A stretch of DNA of 64,000 nt, taken from contig JAKLJW010000018.1 of the NCBI GenBank assembly GCA_023150935.1, positions 33,638 to 97,637 of the forward strand. Reading direction: 5' to 3'. A model generated the notes under the pieces. It saw only the letters and a list, made by a program, of their open reading frames with translations, was not told the origin of the DNA and did not search any database. This stretch comes from Candidatus Binatia bacterium. Its GTDB lineage: Bacteria; Desulfobacterota; Binatia; HRBIN30. Positions 17,233-26,102 of this stretch are shown one piece after another. Position 1 is the stretch's first letter. The number at the start of each line of letters is the position of its first letter. A program made the position numbers and the translations under genes.

Positions 17233-17599
17233 TACCAACGTCCTGGTGCGTCTCATCGCCCGCGACGATCCGAAGCAGATGACGGCGGCGGAGTCGTTCG
17301 TGGCGAAGGGTGCCTGGATATCGCATCTGGTTCTCGCCGAGACGCTGTGGGTCCTGGAGTCGGTTTACGAGCTCGACGCGGAACAGCGCGCCACCGCCGT
17401 CGACATGCTTCTGAATCATCGGAGTCTCACGCTCCAGGATGCGGACGTAGTCACGGCGGCGCTGGCGCACTTTCGACACAAGCCATCGCTTGGCTTTTCC
17501 GATTGCCTCGTTCTGGAGATTGCCCGGAAGGCGGGACATGTTCCCCTCGGAACCTTCGATCGTGATCTCGGGAAACTCGATGGCGCCGAGCGGCCATGA
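17219..17599 (+). CDS. PIN-domain ribonuclease toxin (VapC-like)
   Basis: PIN-fold RNase of 126 residues, the usual VapC length. The four acidic metal ligands are visible: Asp5 (VDTNVLV), Glu41 (LAETLW), Asp95 (GFSDCL) and Asp114 (TFDRDL). VapC toxins cleave specific tRNAs or rRNA when freed from the antitoxin. The gene follows the AbrB-type antitoxin with a 14-base overlap, and both lie directly behind a separate YefM/YoeB pair. Confidence 0.92.
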   Translation: MRAVDTNVLVRLIARDDPKQMTAAESFVAKGAWISHLVLAETLWVLESVYELDAEQRATAVDMLLNHRSLTLQDADVVTAALAHFRHKPSLGFSDCLVLEIARKAGHVPLGTFDRDLGKLDGAERP

Positions 17600-17882
17600 T
17601 CTGTCGAGCCGGACCGGCGGCTCGAGCGGACCGCGAGGACGCAGCGAAAGAGCTGTCCCTGGACGAGCATCGCCACATGCAGGTCGCACTGATGCTCCGC
17701 CCGGAGCAGGGCGCGGTCATCCGGGGCTCCGGTGACCTTCGTAAGATCAGATGTCGCCGCGGTGGCCTGCAGGTTCTGAGAAAGAACCCAGAGCGAGTGG
17801 ACCTCCGGGTACGTAGGCGCCTGCCGAAGGACGACAACCTGCCGCCGGAAGAAGGGTGGTGCCGGGATCGTTGGCGACGGGC

Positions 17883-17916
17883 GGGGTCGGGGTCGCTATC
17901 GGTATCGGTATCGATC
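17883..17916 (+). repeat. Short imperfect hexamer array
   Basis: Two GGGGTC units followed by GCTATC, two GGTATC units and a terminal GATC. The array is only five to six units long, lies in non-coding DNA and may be a slippage product. Confidence 0.5.
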
Positions 17917-17975
17917 TCCCCCGCGACGGGCTCGGCACCCGTGGCCAAAGCCACGACCTGCCTCGATGCCGATAC

Positions 17976-18036
17976 GCCCTCAGGCCTCGAAACCCCAGGC
18001 CCCCACGCCCTCAAACCCCCAGGAGCCCCGCTCCCG
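17976..18036 (-). repeat. G-tract intergenic repeat, copy C
   Basis: On the minus strand this reads CTGGGGGTTTGAGGGCGTG then GGGGCCTGGGG and a degenerate continuation. It sits immediately beyond the pfkB stop codon. Confidence 0.6.
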
Positions 18037-18042
18037 CCGGGT

Positions 18043-18984
18043 CTAGCGATGTCGTGCCAGTTCCAGAGCGCGCTCGACGGTTGGGATGCCTGGGCGTCCG
18101 CCGAGACGCTCGCACTTGAGCGCTGCCGCGGCTGCCGCGAAGCGCAGGGTCTCGCCGGCATCCCAGCCCTGCAGGAGTCCGTAGATGCTGCCCGCATGAA
18201 AAATGTCCCCCGCCCCCGTGCTATCCACAACTCGGACCCGATAGGCGGCAATGTAGTGCATCCTCCCGTTGACCAGTGCCAGGGCGCCGCCGGCGCCCAG
18301 CGTCACGCCGACGAACCACGGCCCCCGGCGGGCCGCGTCACGCAGGGCACGACGCAGGTCGGATTGCCCGGTAAGCCGCTCGACGAACTCCCGCGCGGTG
18401 ATCAGCACGTCGGTCACCGCCAGTAAAGCCTCGATGCCGGGCCCGGGCACGTCGACATCGAGAACGGTCAGCACCCCCGCCGCCCGCGCCCACTGCGCCG
18501 CACGCACCGCCGTCTGCGCGTCGGCGGCATCCATCAACAACACCCGCCCGGCGGTCAGCAGCGTTTGCGGCAGCTCTTCGTCCGCCAGGGCCATGGCCGG
18601 CACCCCGGCCCCGAGCACCGACCGCTCGCCGCTGACGCCGTCAATGAGAATCACGGCGACCGGGTGGCGCGTGTTCCGCCTCACCAGGGTCGCCGTCACG
18701 TCCACACCCTCGGCCGCCAACGCACTGCAAGCCACCACGCCGCCTGGATCGTCGCCGAAGGCGCCGACATACGCGGTACGCAACCCCCAGCGCTGCAAGG
18801 CCACGAGCGCCGTCGGGACCTGCCCGCCCGGCTGCTGGTCGTAGGCCACCAGCGCCTGCTTCGAGTCCAGCCGCGGGTGGCGCTCGACCACGCACAGGTG
18901 ATCGATGCTGTTCAGCCCGAACCCGACGACGTCGAACTGCCGACCCGCGGGTAGGATTAGTCCCGCCCGTACCTTTCGGGTCAT
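18043..18984 (-). CDS. PfkB-family carbohydrate kinase
   Basis: Ribokinase-like sugar kinase of 313 residues. The N-terminal PfkB signature region reads GFGLNSIDHLC, with QPGGQVPTALVAL in the lid area, and the C-terminal signature is DSTGAGDIFHAG with the catalytic Asp. The substrate is not predictable; adenosine, ribose and fructose-phosphate kinases all share this layout. The ATG at 18982-18984 overlaps the stop of the DUF1573 gene as ATGA, so the two are translated together. Confidence 0.88.
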   Translation of the reverse strand: MTRKVRAGLILPAGRQFDVVGFGLNSIDHLCVVERHPRLDSKQALVAYDQQPGGQVPTALVALQRWGLRTAYVGAFGDDPGGVVACSALAAEGVDVTATLVRRNTRHPVAVILIDGVSGERSVLGAGVPAMALADEELPQTLLTAGRVLLMDAADAQTAVRAAQWARAAGVLTVLDVDVPGPGIEALLAVTDVLITAREFVERLTGQSDLRRALRDAARRGPWFVGVTLGAGGALALVNGRMHYIAAYRVRVVDSTGAGDIFHAGSIYGLLQGWDAGETLRFAAAAAALKCERLGGRPGIPTVERALELARHR

Positions 18985-20018
18985 TGCTTCACCACGCGTG
19001 CGGTGAACGGCACCTCGACCCGCGCCTGGTCCCCCGCGTCGGTGTCGATCACCACGCTGCCCTGAAAACGTCCCGGCGGAAGTGGGCGCACCGCGCTGCC
19101 CTCGAGCCGGGCCGTGACGCGATAGCGACGGCCCGGTCGCATGGTTTCCGTATCCACTCGCCCCACCGCCGGCTCCATTCTGGCTCCGGTTATCGACACC
19201 GCCCGATTCGTGGTGCTCCGGATTTCCACGACCCGCGTGGCCTCCGCGTCGGCGGCAACGCGTCCGAAGTCGATCTTCCGCGGCGACCATGCAACCGCCC
19301 CGTCGACGATTCCCGCCACCTTCACGTCCAACATCGGAACCGCCTCCTGACCTGTCGCCACGCGCACCGTGGTCGCAAACGGCCCCAGCGGCGCGGCGCG
19401 GTCGATCCTGAGCCGGAGCTGTGTCCCCCGCATGTCGGCCGGCATGTCCCGCGGCGCGAGCGGCGCCAGTGTCGCACTGACGACGCGACTGTCCACTTCC
19501 ACCGGTCCGAACCGGCCACGGGAATCCCGCGGCGCGAGCAACCTGGTCGCCATGTCGATTTCCTGATCGCGTTGCACATGGCCGAGGTACACCGCCGCCG
19601 GCTCCGCGATCGCCACCGGTCGAACGTCGGCAGTGAGCGTCAGCGTCGTTGCCGGCTGTCCCGGATCGTTGGCGTAGACGGTGACGGTGCGCGACAGCGC
19701 TCCGGCGACCTGCAGGGTCGAGCACCGCAACTCGATCGTACCCTCGGCGCCCGGCGCCAGCACCGTCGCCGTCGTCGCCGCCTCGCACTCGCAACCGGCC
19801 TGCGGCGGCTCGACGAGCAAGGGCATGTTGCCGGCATTGCGGAAGGTGAAACGTGCGGCGACCGAATCGCCCTGCCGCACGGTGCCGACGTCGTACGCGG
19901 TAGAGGCAAACACCAGGCGCGGCGGCAACCGGCCGCCGCCGTCCCGGTTGGGGGAACAGCCGCCGGCCACGATCGCGCCGAACACCGCGCTCAACGCCAA
20001 CCGGAATCGTACGGTCAT
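18981..20018 (-). CDS. DUF1573-containing lipoprotein
   Basis: Predicted lipoprotein of 345 residues: signal peptide with lipobox VAGGC (Cys21), then an Ig-like DUF1573 domain (residues 35-130) with the typical FDVG-like YDVGTVRQGDSV strand and FTFRNAGNMPLLVEPPQAGCEC motif. A second, related beta-sandwich covers about 240-345. Such proteins are periplasmic or surface-exposed; function is unknown. It is separated by six bases from the upstream cyclase-family gene and overlaps pfkB downstream, implying one operon. Confidence 0.82.
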   Translation of the reverse strand: MTVRFRLALSAVFGAIVAGGCSPNRDGGGRLPPRLVFASTAYDVGTVRQGDSVAARFTFRNAGNMPLLVEPPQAGCECEAATTATVLAPGAEGTIELRCSTLQVAGALSRTVTVYANDPGQPATTLTLTADVRPVAIAEPAAVYLGHVQRDQEIDMATRLLAPRDSRGRFGPVEVDSRVVSATLAPLAPRDMPADMRGTQLRLRIDRAAPLGPFATTVRVATGQEAVPMLDVKVAGIVDGAVAWSPRKIDFGRVAADAEATRVVEIRSTTNRAVSITGARMEPAVGRVDTETMRPGRRYRVTARLEGSAVRPLPPGRFQGSVVIDTDAGDQARVEVPFTARVVKQ

Positions 20019-20024
20019 GGAGGA

Positions 20025-20891
20025 CTACGGCAGTTGCGCGACGATGCGCGTCGGACCGCCGCTACCCCCGGCGATCTTCATGGGTAACGCGATGAACGTC
20101 GCGCCCCGGGCCGGAAGCCGATCTACGTTGGCGACGTTCTCGAACGCCGGCTTGTTCGCGCCGTTGATGATGCGGTGCACGGCGAAGTCGGTCGATGGGC
20201 CATGATCGATGCTGGCGGTGTCGACCGCAATGGCCGCGACGTCACGTTGCGCGACCAGGAACTCCGCCGCCTCCGACGAGAAGCCCGGAAAGTGCAGGTT
20301 GGCGGTATCGCCCTGCCGATCGGTACCCAGATACCGCTTGCGATTGCCCCAGTACTGTCCCCATCCGCTGAACATGACGACGATCGCTCCCGGCGGGATG
20401 CGCCCGTGCTCGGCTTCCCAGGCTGCAAGGTCGGCCACCGTGAGGCGGTAGTCTCGATCGGCGGCCGCCTGCCGGCGCACATCGACCACAACGGCGGGCC
20501 CGATACCCGCCCGCAACGGCACCTGATCGGCGGTGTCCTTGTCGCGCCCGAAGTGGATCGGCGCATCCATATGAGTGCCGCCATGCTCCGCCAGACAGAG
20601 GTTGTTGGCGGCGTACCAGTAGCCGCCCGCGGTCGGACCGTATGCGACACGCTCGAGGCTGAACGATTCTCCGGTCGGCCAGTAGATCGTGTCGGGACCG
20701 AACGCGTACGAAAGGTCGATGAGCCGGTCGACGTGCAGCGCGGAGGTATCCGGGCGGTGCGAAGCGCAGCCCGCGCCCGTGCCGGTTGCGGCAATCGCTC
20801 CGGCCAGGACGAGCAGCGTCCAAACCGAAACGCGGATTGCGCCCGCCCGTGCGTGCGGTAGACCGTTCGGTTTCCGTTGGTCCGCTTCCAC
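20025..20891 (-). CDS. Cyclase-family hydrolase (kynurenine formamidase-like), lipoprotein
   Basis: Metal-dependent hydrolase of the cyclase superfamily, 288 residues. The metal motif HGGTHMDAPIHF is intact, with further His in SIDHGPSTDF. A hydrophobic leader ends in a Cys (GAGC), so it is likely exported and lipid-anchored, unlike cytosolic kynurenine formamidase. The GTG at 20889-20891 is chosen because GGGGAG precedes it; the frame stays open upstream but would run into the smr gene. The substrate is unknown; amide or lactone hydrolysis is expected. Confidence 0.82.
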   Translation of the reverse strand: MEADQRKPNGLPHARAGAIRVSVWTLLVLAGAIAATGTGAGCASHRPDTSALHVDRLIDLSYAFGPDTIYWPTGESFSLERVAYGPTAGGYWYAANNLCLAEHGGTHMDAPIHFGRDKDTADQVPLRAGIGPAVVVDVRRQAAADRDYRLTVADLAAWEAEHGRIPPGAIVVMFSGWGQYWGNRKRYLGTDRQGDTANLHFPGFSSEAAEFLVAQRDVAAIAVDTASIDHGPSTDFAVHRIINGANKPAFENVANVDRLPARGATFIALPMKIAGGSGGPTRIVAQLP

Positions 20892-20965
20892 TGAGTGCTC
20901 CCCGTTTCGGGTTCTTTCGCCGCGGTCGGCGTCGTCGCGGAGGCTAGGTAAGCCTCGCTGAGGAG

Positions 20966-21313
20966 TCAACGCGGAGCGGGGGTGCGTTCCGACGCTTGCT
21001 CGCGAAGCCATACTTCGACCGCCCCGTCACCGCCCGTCGGGTCGGGGAGGCGGCGATAGCGTTCGACCAGCGCGGCACCCTCGCGTTCGAGCCAGCGCGG
21101 CACCACCTCGCGCAGGACGCCCCGGCCGCCCGGGCTGCCGTGCCCCTTGCCGTAAACGATCCGCACGCACCGATCGCCGTGTTGCCGGGCGTGCCTGAGA
21201 AAGCCCTCGACCTCGGCGAGCGCGTCGCGCACTCCGTAGCCGTGCAAGTCGAGCGTCGGGACCACACCCAGCAACTCCCTGATCGCCGTTCGCAGTTCCC
21301 TCAGCCAGCGCAT
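20966..21313 (-). CDS. Smr-domain protein
   Basis: Small MutS-related domain protein of 115 residues. The core motifs are LDLHGYGVRDA and IVYGKGHGS, the latter being the conserved HGxG-type loop. Stand-alone Smr proteins act as nucleases on DNA or on stalled mRNA in ribosome rescue. The start at 21311-21313 leaves 84 bases to the divergent bioB start; a longer frame would overlap bioB. It is likely the first gene of the leftward group with the cyclase and DUF1573 genes. Confidence 0.85.
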   Translation of the reverse strand: MRWLRELRTAIRELLGVVPTLDLHGYGVRDALAEVEGFLRHARQHGDRCVRIVYGKGHGSPGGRGVLREVVPRWLEREGAALVERYRRLPDPTGGDGAVEVWLREQASERTPAPR

Positions 21314-21397
21314 ACGCCGGCAGTCTGGGGCATCGTGGCCCCGGTTGTCGAGGCCGCGGCCTTGCGGCAACTGGGGGCCGCTGGTAGCTCTGCGGCG

Positions 21398-22417
21398 ATG
21401 CAAACCGTGGCCGCCTCATCGACGTCGTCGAGCACCTTCCACACGCTGGCGCAGGCCGTCCTCGACGGAGCCGGCGTCACCCGTGCCGAAGCGGCATCCG
21501 TTCTGGCGGCACCCGACGGTGCCCTGGTCGATCTCTTGTACGCCACCTTCCGAATTCGCGAACGCTACCACGCCAGGAAGGTGAAGATCTGCGTCCTGAA
21601 GAACGCGCGTAGCGGTCTGTGTCCGGAGGACTGCAACTACTGTTCGCAGTCCGCGGTGTCGGAAGCGGCCATCCCGCGCTATCGGCTCGACTCGGTCGAG
21701 GATCTGAAGCTGGCCGCGCGCCGTGCCGTCGAGACCGGCGCGCGCCGCTATTGCATGGTCACCAGCGGCCGTGGTCCGAGCGCCCCGGACATCGAGCGCT
21801 TCATGACCGCCGCGCGCGCGATCAAGGCCGAATTCCCGCAGCTCGAGCTGTGCGTCTCGCTGGGGCTGATGACCGAGGCGCAGGCGCGGGAGTTAAAGGC
21901 CGCCGGTATCGGCTACGTGAATCATAACCTCAACACGAGCCGCCGTTTCTATTCCCAAGTGTGCAGCACGCACACCTACGACGAGCGGGTCGAGACGGTG
22001 CGCAGCGTCAAGCGCGCTGGCCTGCACACCTGTTGCGGCGGCATCGTGGGAATGGGCGAGAGCGACGACGACCTCGTGGATCTGGCCTTCGCTCTCGGCG
22101 AGCTGCAAGTCGACTCCCTGCCGGTGAACTTCCTGCACCCGATCGACGGTACCCCGCTCGGCGAACGGCGCGACCTGACGCCGGGGAAGTGCCTGCGGGC
22201 ATTGTGCCTGATGCGCTTCACCAATCCGCGCAGTGAAATCCGCGTGGCCGGCGGACGCGAGCTTAATCTGGGTTGGTTTCAGGCTCTGGCGCTGTATGCC
22301 GCCAACTCGATCTTCGTGGAGGGGTACCTGACCACTCCCGGCCAGGCAGCGGCCGAAGCGCAGCGGATGATCACCGACATGGGCTTCGAGGTGGAAGCCG
22401 TCGAAACCGAGGAGTGA
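21398..22417 (+). CDS. bioB: Biotin synthase
   Basis: Radical SAM enzyme inserting sulfur into dethiobiotin. The 339-residue protein has the CxxxCxxC cluster motif in GLCPEDCNYCSQS (Cys75, Cys79, Cys82), the conserved YNHNLNTS-like VNHNLNTS segment and CCGGIVGMGE, plus VNFLHPIDGTPL. These also include the [2Fe-2S] ligand cysteines. The ATG at 21398 gives the usual length; the frame is open far upstream but overlaps smr. No other biotin genes are adjacent. Confidence 0.97.
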   Translation: MQTVAASSTSSSTFHTLAQAVLDGAGVTRAEAASVLAAPDGALVDLLYATFRIRERYHARKVKICVLKNARSGLCPEDCNYCSQSAVSEAAIPRYRLDSVEDLKLAARRAVETGARRYCMVTSGRGPSAPDIERFMTAARAIKAEFPQLELCVSLGLMTEAQARELKAAGIGYVNHNLNTSRRFYSQVCSTHTYDERVETVRSVKRAGLHTCCGGIVGMGESDDDLVDLAFALGELQVDSLPVNFLHPIDGTPLGERRDLTPGKCLRALCLMRFTNPRSEIRVAGGRELNLGWFQALALYAANSIFVEGYLTTPGQAAAEAQRMITDMGFEVEAVETEE

Positions 22418-22501
22418 ACGCCGGCCGCATCCGCGGCCGATCTCGACCCGGGCGGTGTCTTGCCGGACGTCCGCGGGCGGCTTCGAGCGGGGTTGCCGCA
22501 A

Positions 22502-23665
22502 TCAGCGCTCGACGGCGGCCAGCGCGCCGGCGAAGTCGTCGAGTAAGTCTTCGATGTCTTCGATGCCCACCGAGACGCGCACCAGACCGTCGCCGATGCC
22601 GGCGCGCTGCCGTTCGGCGGGGCTCATCTTGCGATGCGACGTACGGCTGGGAATGCACACGAGGCTCTCCACGCCGCCGAGGCTCAACGCCGGCATGACC
22701 AGGCGGAAGCCGGCCAGCACCTCGTCGACGCGTGCGGCCGCGCGCAGCTCGAAAGCGAGCATGCCGCCGAAACCCCGCATCTGGCGCGCCGCAACGGCGT
22801 GGTCCGGATGATCGGGCAGTCCCGGATAGTGAACCGCCTCGACCGCCGGGTGTTGGCGCAGGAACTCCGCCAGGGCGGCGGCGTTGTCGTTGTGCTGTTT
22901 GACGCGTAACGCGAGCGTCTTGAGCCCGCGCTCCAACAGGAAACACGCGTGCGCGTCGAGCATGCCACCGTGGTTGACGGCATATTCGGTGACGCGCGCG
23001 ATGACGGCTCGCGAGGCGACGACGAAGCCGGCATTCAAGTCGCTATGCCCGTTGAGGTACTTCGTCGCGCTGTGGATGACGACGTCGATGCCGCTGGCCA
23101 GCGGGTTCTGGTTTATCGGGGTGGCAAAAGTGTTGTCGGCGACCGTGAGCACCCCGTGGGCACGCCCGAGCTGCGCGATGGCGTCCAGGTTCACGACGCG
23201 CAGCAGGGGGTTGGACGGGGACTCGACGTAAATCACCCGGGTTTCGGGCCGTATTCCCGCCGCGAATTCGTCGACCGTGCTCGCAAAGGATATGGCGACG
23301 CCGATCCGTTTCAGCTCCTGGGTAAGAAGGAATGTGCCGCCGTACAGTTCGGTCTGGAAGATCACATGATCGCCGGGCACGAGACGGGAGACCAGCAGGG
23401 TGGCGATGGCTGCCATGCCGGAACCGAACACAAGCGCCGCTTCCCCCTCCTCCAGGGCGGCGATCTTGTGCTCGACAACGCGCTGGTTCGGCGTGTTGAA
23501 ATAGCGCGGGTAGTAGTTCTCGTTGTCGGGGTTGGGGAAGGCATACGCCGTCGACGTAAAGATGGGACTGCACGCTCCACCGGTGCGCTCGTCGTGATAC
23601 GTGCCGGCGTGGATGCACAGTGTCGACCGCCGCATGGGGCGCTGCCCGGTTGTCTGCATGGCCAT
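22502..23665 (-). CDS. Cystathionine gamma-synthase / methionine gamma-lyase family PLP enzyme
   Basis: Cys/Met-metabolism PLP enzyme of 387 residues. The PLP-binding lysine lies in VIHSATKYLNGHSD, the cofactor aspartate in VADNTFATP, and the family entry is SPIFTSTAYAFPN. C-terminal YPGLPDHPDH and LGGVESL segments fit cystathionine lyases and O-acyl-homoserine sulfhydrylases; the exact reaction cannot be assigned. The ATG at 23663-23665 has a GAAGGGA site. No riboswitch could be recognised in the leader. Confidence 0.88.
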   Translation of the reverse strand: MAMQTTGQRPMRRSTLCIHAGTYHDERTGGACSPIFTSTAYAFPNPDNENYYPRYFNTPNQRVVEHKIAALEEGEAALVFGSGMAAIATLLVSRLVPGDHVIFQTELYGGTFLLTQELKRIGVAISFASTVDEFAAGIRPETRVIYVESPSNPLLRVVNLDAIAQLGRAHGVLTVADNTFATPINQNPLASGIDVVIHSATKYLNGHSDLNAGFVVASRAVIARVTEYAVNHGGMLDAHACFLLERGLKTLALRVKQHNDNAAALAEFLRQHPAVEAVHYPGLPDHPDHAVAARQMRGFGGMLAFELRAAARVDEVLAGFRLVMPALSLGGVESLVCIPSRTSHRKMSPAERQRAGIGDGLVRVSVGIEDIEDLLDDFAGALAAVER

Positions 23666-23919
23666 GCCGTGTCCCTTCTCTCCGAGAACGCCAGGGACGT
23701 CGGCTGCGGATGTCCTCCCGCTGACGACTCGCCTCGCGTCCTCCGGCGGCCCTCTTCTTATCTTTGAAGAGTCCAGAGATCGACCCGGGGCGCGCAAAGA
23801 ATCATTGACGATTTTGCCACGATGGTGGTACGGATCGGTTACTTCTGTGCGGTGTTGGGAGGGGGCCACCTCCGGAACCGTAACAGGCGTTAACGCATCG
23901 GACCGTGATCGGGGGAAAC

Positions 23920-26055
23920 ATGCGGCACACCATCATGCGGGTTGTGGCGTTGGTTGTCGTCGTGGCGGCCGTTCCGGCGACATCCATGGGTGACAAAGAC
24001 GCTCCGGCAGCCGTGCGACAGGCAGTCGATGCGCTGGTCCGCGCCGCCGGCGCGCCACTGCGCGTGCGACTCGCTCCCGCAACCGGCACCGCGGCACTTG
24101 TTTCAGCTCCTGCAGGCGGGGGCATCCCGGTCGCGACGGCGGCTTCCGCGCCCGCCCCCGAGCGGGCGCGCGCCTTTCTCGGAACGTACGGGGCTGCGCT
24201 CGGTCTCGGGCCGGACGACGAAGTCGCCGTCGATCGCATCAGTGGCAGCGACGAGGTCGGCCTCGAGCACGTCCGGCTGCAGCAGATGGTCCGGGGCGTG
24301 CCGGTAACCGGGACGCGCATCGGCGTGCACCTGCGCAATGCCGCGGTGACTGCGGTCACGGCGAAGACGGTGCCCGACGCGGCGACGGTCGATACCACGC
24401 CGGTGGTCAGCGCCGCCGACGCCTTGTTGGTTGCCGAACGCCTGCTGGCCGAATCTCTCGGAGAAGCCGCCGGACAGCTTGCCACACCGCGGCTGGAGAT
24501 CTTCAACCGCGGCTTGCTCGAGGGCGGCATGGGCCGCTCTCGACTCGCCTGGTTTGTCGAAGCGAGCACCCCATCGCGTCTGGAGTATATCTGGGTTGAC
24601 GCGCAAACTGCGGAGATCCTGCTGCACTTCAACCAGCGGCCCGATGCACTGAGTCGATTGATTTACGATGCGGGAAACTCCGGTGTTCTCCCCGGAACGC
24701 TGGTACGTGTTGAAGGCGACCCGGCGACGGGCAACGCCCTCGTGGACAATCTCTACGACTACACTGGCGCCACGTACGCTTACTTCCTCAGCGAGCATGG
24801 CCGCGACAGCTTCGACGGCTTCGGGGCATCGATGATCGGCAGTGTGCGCTACTGCGCCCCGGGCTGCGGGTGCCCCTGTCTCAACGCCTATTGGAATGGC
24901 GCGCAAACGATCTACGGCGAGACATTCGCGGTCGAGGACATCGTGGCTCACGAGTGGACCCACGGCGTAACGCAGTACGAGGCCGGGCTATTCTATTACA
25001 TGCAGTCGGGCGCGTTGAACGAGTCGTACTCCGACGTGTTCGGCGAGACGGTCGATCTGTTGTCGCCCGGGGGCAACGACGCCTCGGACGTTCGCTGGGC
25101 GATCGGCGAGGACGTTTTCCCGCCACTCCGCGGCTTCCGCAACATGATGGACCCTCCGCTTCGCTCCGATCCGGGCCGCGTCGGCGATATCCGCTGGCTG
25201 ATTTGTAACGATGGGTCGATCGACGCCGGTGGTGTGCACTCCAACAGCGGCATCAACAACCATGCTTACGCGCTCATGGTGGACGGAGGCACGTACAACG
25301 GCTTCACCGTCATCGGCATCGGCCTCATCAAGGCCGGCAAGGTCATGTACCGTGCGCTGACCCAATACCTCGCACCGACCTCGACCCTCGCCGACAACGA
25401 CGCCGCGATCCGTCAGGCGTGCAGCGACTTGATCGGCGTGGCCGGCATCAGCTCCGCAGACTGCGTCGAGGTTGGCTACGCGCTCGACGCCGTCGAGATG
25501 GCCGAACCATGGCCGTGCCTGGGGCCGGGGTGCGCCGCGACTCCATCGCAGTACTGCGAGGCGCCCGGCAAGTCTACGCTGCGGTTCAAACAAGACCCCG
25601 GCGACTCGACGAAGGACACGTTCACGTGGAAGTGGCTGAAGGGTACCGCCGCGCAAGCCGACTTCGGCGACCCGGTGGCCGGCGATCCTCAGTATGCCCT
25701 CTGCGTGTACCGTGACGGCACTTTGGCGACAACGGCAACCGTCGATCCCGGCGGCAGTTGCGACGGTGACCCGTGCTGGTCGGTTAGTTCGAACGGGACG
25801 TACAAGTACCGCCTGCGCAACGGCAACGGCGACAGCATCGCCAGCGTCAAGCTGGTCCCCGGGACTGGAACCGCAAAGGTGCAGATTAATGGCAAGGGTA
25901 GCGGGCTGGACATGCCGGGGCCGCTGCCCCTCGGCTACAGTTCGGCGATTACAGTGCAACTGGGCCGCAGTTACGCCGGCCGGTGCTTCAGCGCCACTTA
26001 CCCAGCGCCAGCGCGCACCAACTCGGGATCGAGGTTCAGCGACTCGATTCCGTGA
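23920..26055 (+). CDS. Secreted M4 (thermolysin-family) metalloprotease
   Basis: Exported zinc protease of 711 residues. Signal peptide (1-24), then an FTP/PepSY propeptide to about residue 240, then the catalytic domain. The zinc motif HEWTH is at 344-348 with third ligand Glu368 in SGALNESYSD, and GGVHSNSGINNHAY supplies the catalytic His. A Cys-rich insert (CAPGCGCPC) near 312-320 is unusual for the family. The last 150 residues form a beta-rich domain after a Cys-flanked linker, seen in other secreted proteins of this type of genome. The ATG at 23920 is preferred over a GTG five codons upstream because GGGGGAAA precedes it. Confidence 0.92.
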   Translation: MRHTIMRVVALVVVVAAVPATSMGDKDAPAAVRQAVDALVRAAGAPLRVRLAPATGTAALVSAPAGGGIPVATAASAPAPERARAFLGTYGAALGLGPDDEVAVDRISGSDEVGLEHVRLQQMVRGVPVTGTRIGVHLRNAAVTAVTAKTVPDAATVDTTPVVSAADALLVAERLLAESLGEAAGQLATPRLEIFNRGLLEGGMGRSRLAWFVEASTPSRLEYIWVDAQTAEILLHFNQRPDALSRLIYDAGNSGVLPGTLVRVEGDPATGNALVDNLYDYTGATYAYFLSEHGRDSFDGFGASMIGSVRYCAPGCGCPCLNAYWNGAQTIYGETFAVEDIVAHEWTHGVTQYEAGLFYYMQSGALNESYSDVFGETVDLLSPGGNDASDVRWAIGEDVFPPLRGFRNMMDPPLRSDPGRVGDIRWLICNDGSIDAGGVHSNSGINNHAYALMVDGGTYNGFTVIGIGLIKAGKVMYRALTQYLAPTSTLADNDAAIRQACSDLIGVAGISSADCVEVGYALDAVEMAEPWPCLGPGCAATPSQYCEAPGKSTLRFKQDPGDSTKDTFTWKWLKGTAAQADFGDPVAGDPQYALCVYRDGTLATTATVDPGGSCDGDPCWSVSSNGTYKYRLRNGNGDSIASVKLVPGTGTAKVQINGKGSGLDMPGPLPLGYSSAITVQLGRSYAGRCFSATYPAPARTNSGSRFSDSIP

Positions 26056-26102
26056 GCGGAGGGAGTTGATGCGGGCGAAACGGTACGGGTGGTAGGTCGT
26101 GC

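Larger units (their letters stand above)
17600..18042. other. Gene-free stretch with hexamer and G-tract repeats
   Basis: A 443-base gap between two convergent units. It contains imperfect hexamer repeats at 17883-17916 and a C-rich (minus-strand G-tract) repeat at 17976-18036 that runs up to the pfkB stop codon. No protein-like frame or RNA gene was recognised. Confidence 0.55.

Noticed and set aside
23666..23919. Possible SAM or SAH riboswitch upstream of the Cys/Met PLP enzyme
   Set aside because: Neither the SAM-I core nor the SAH core pattern could be matched on the minus strand.
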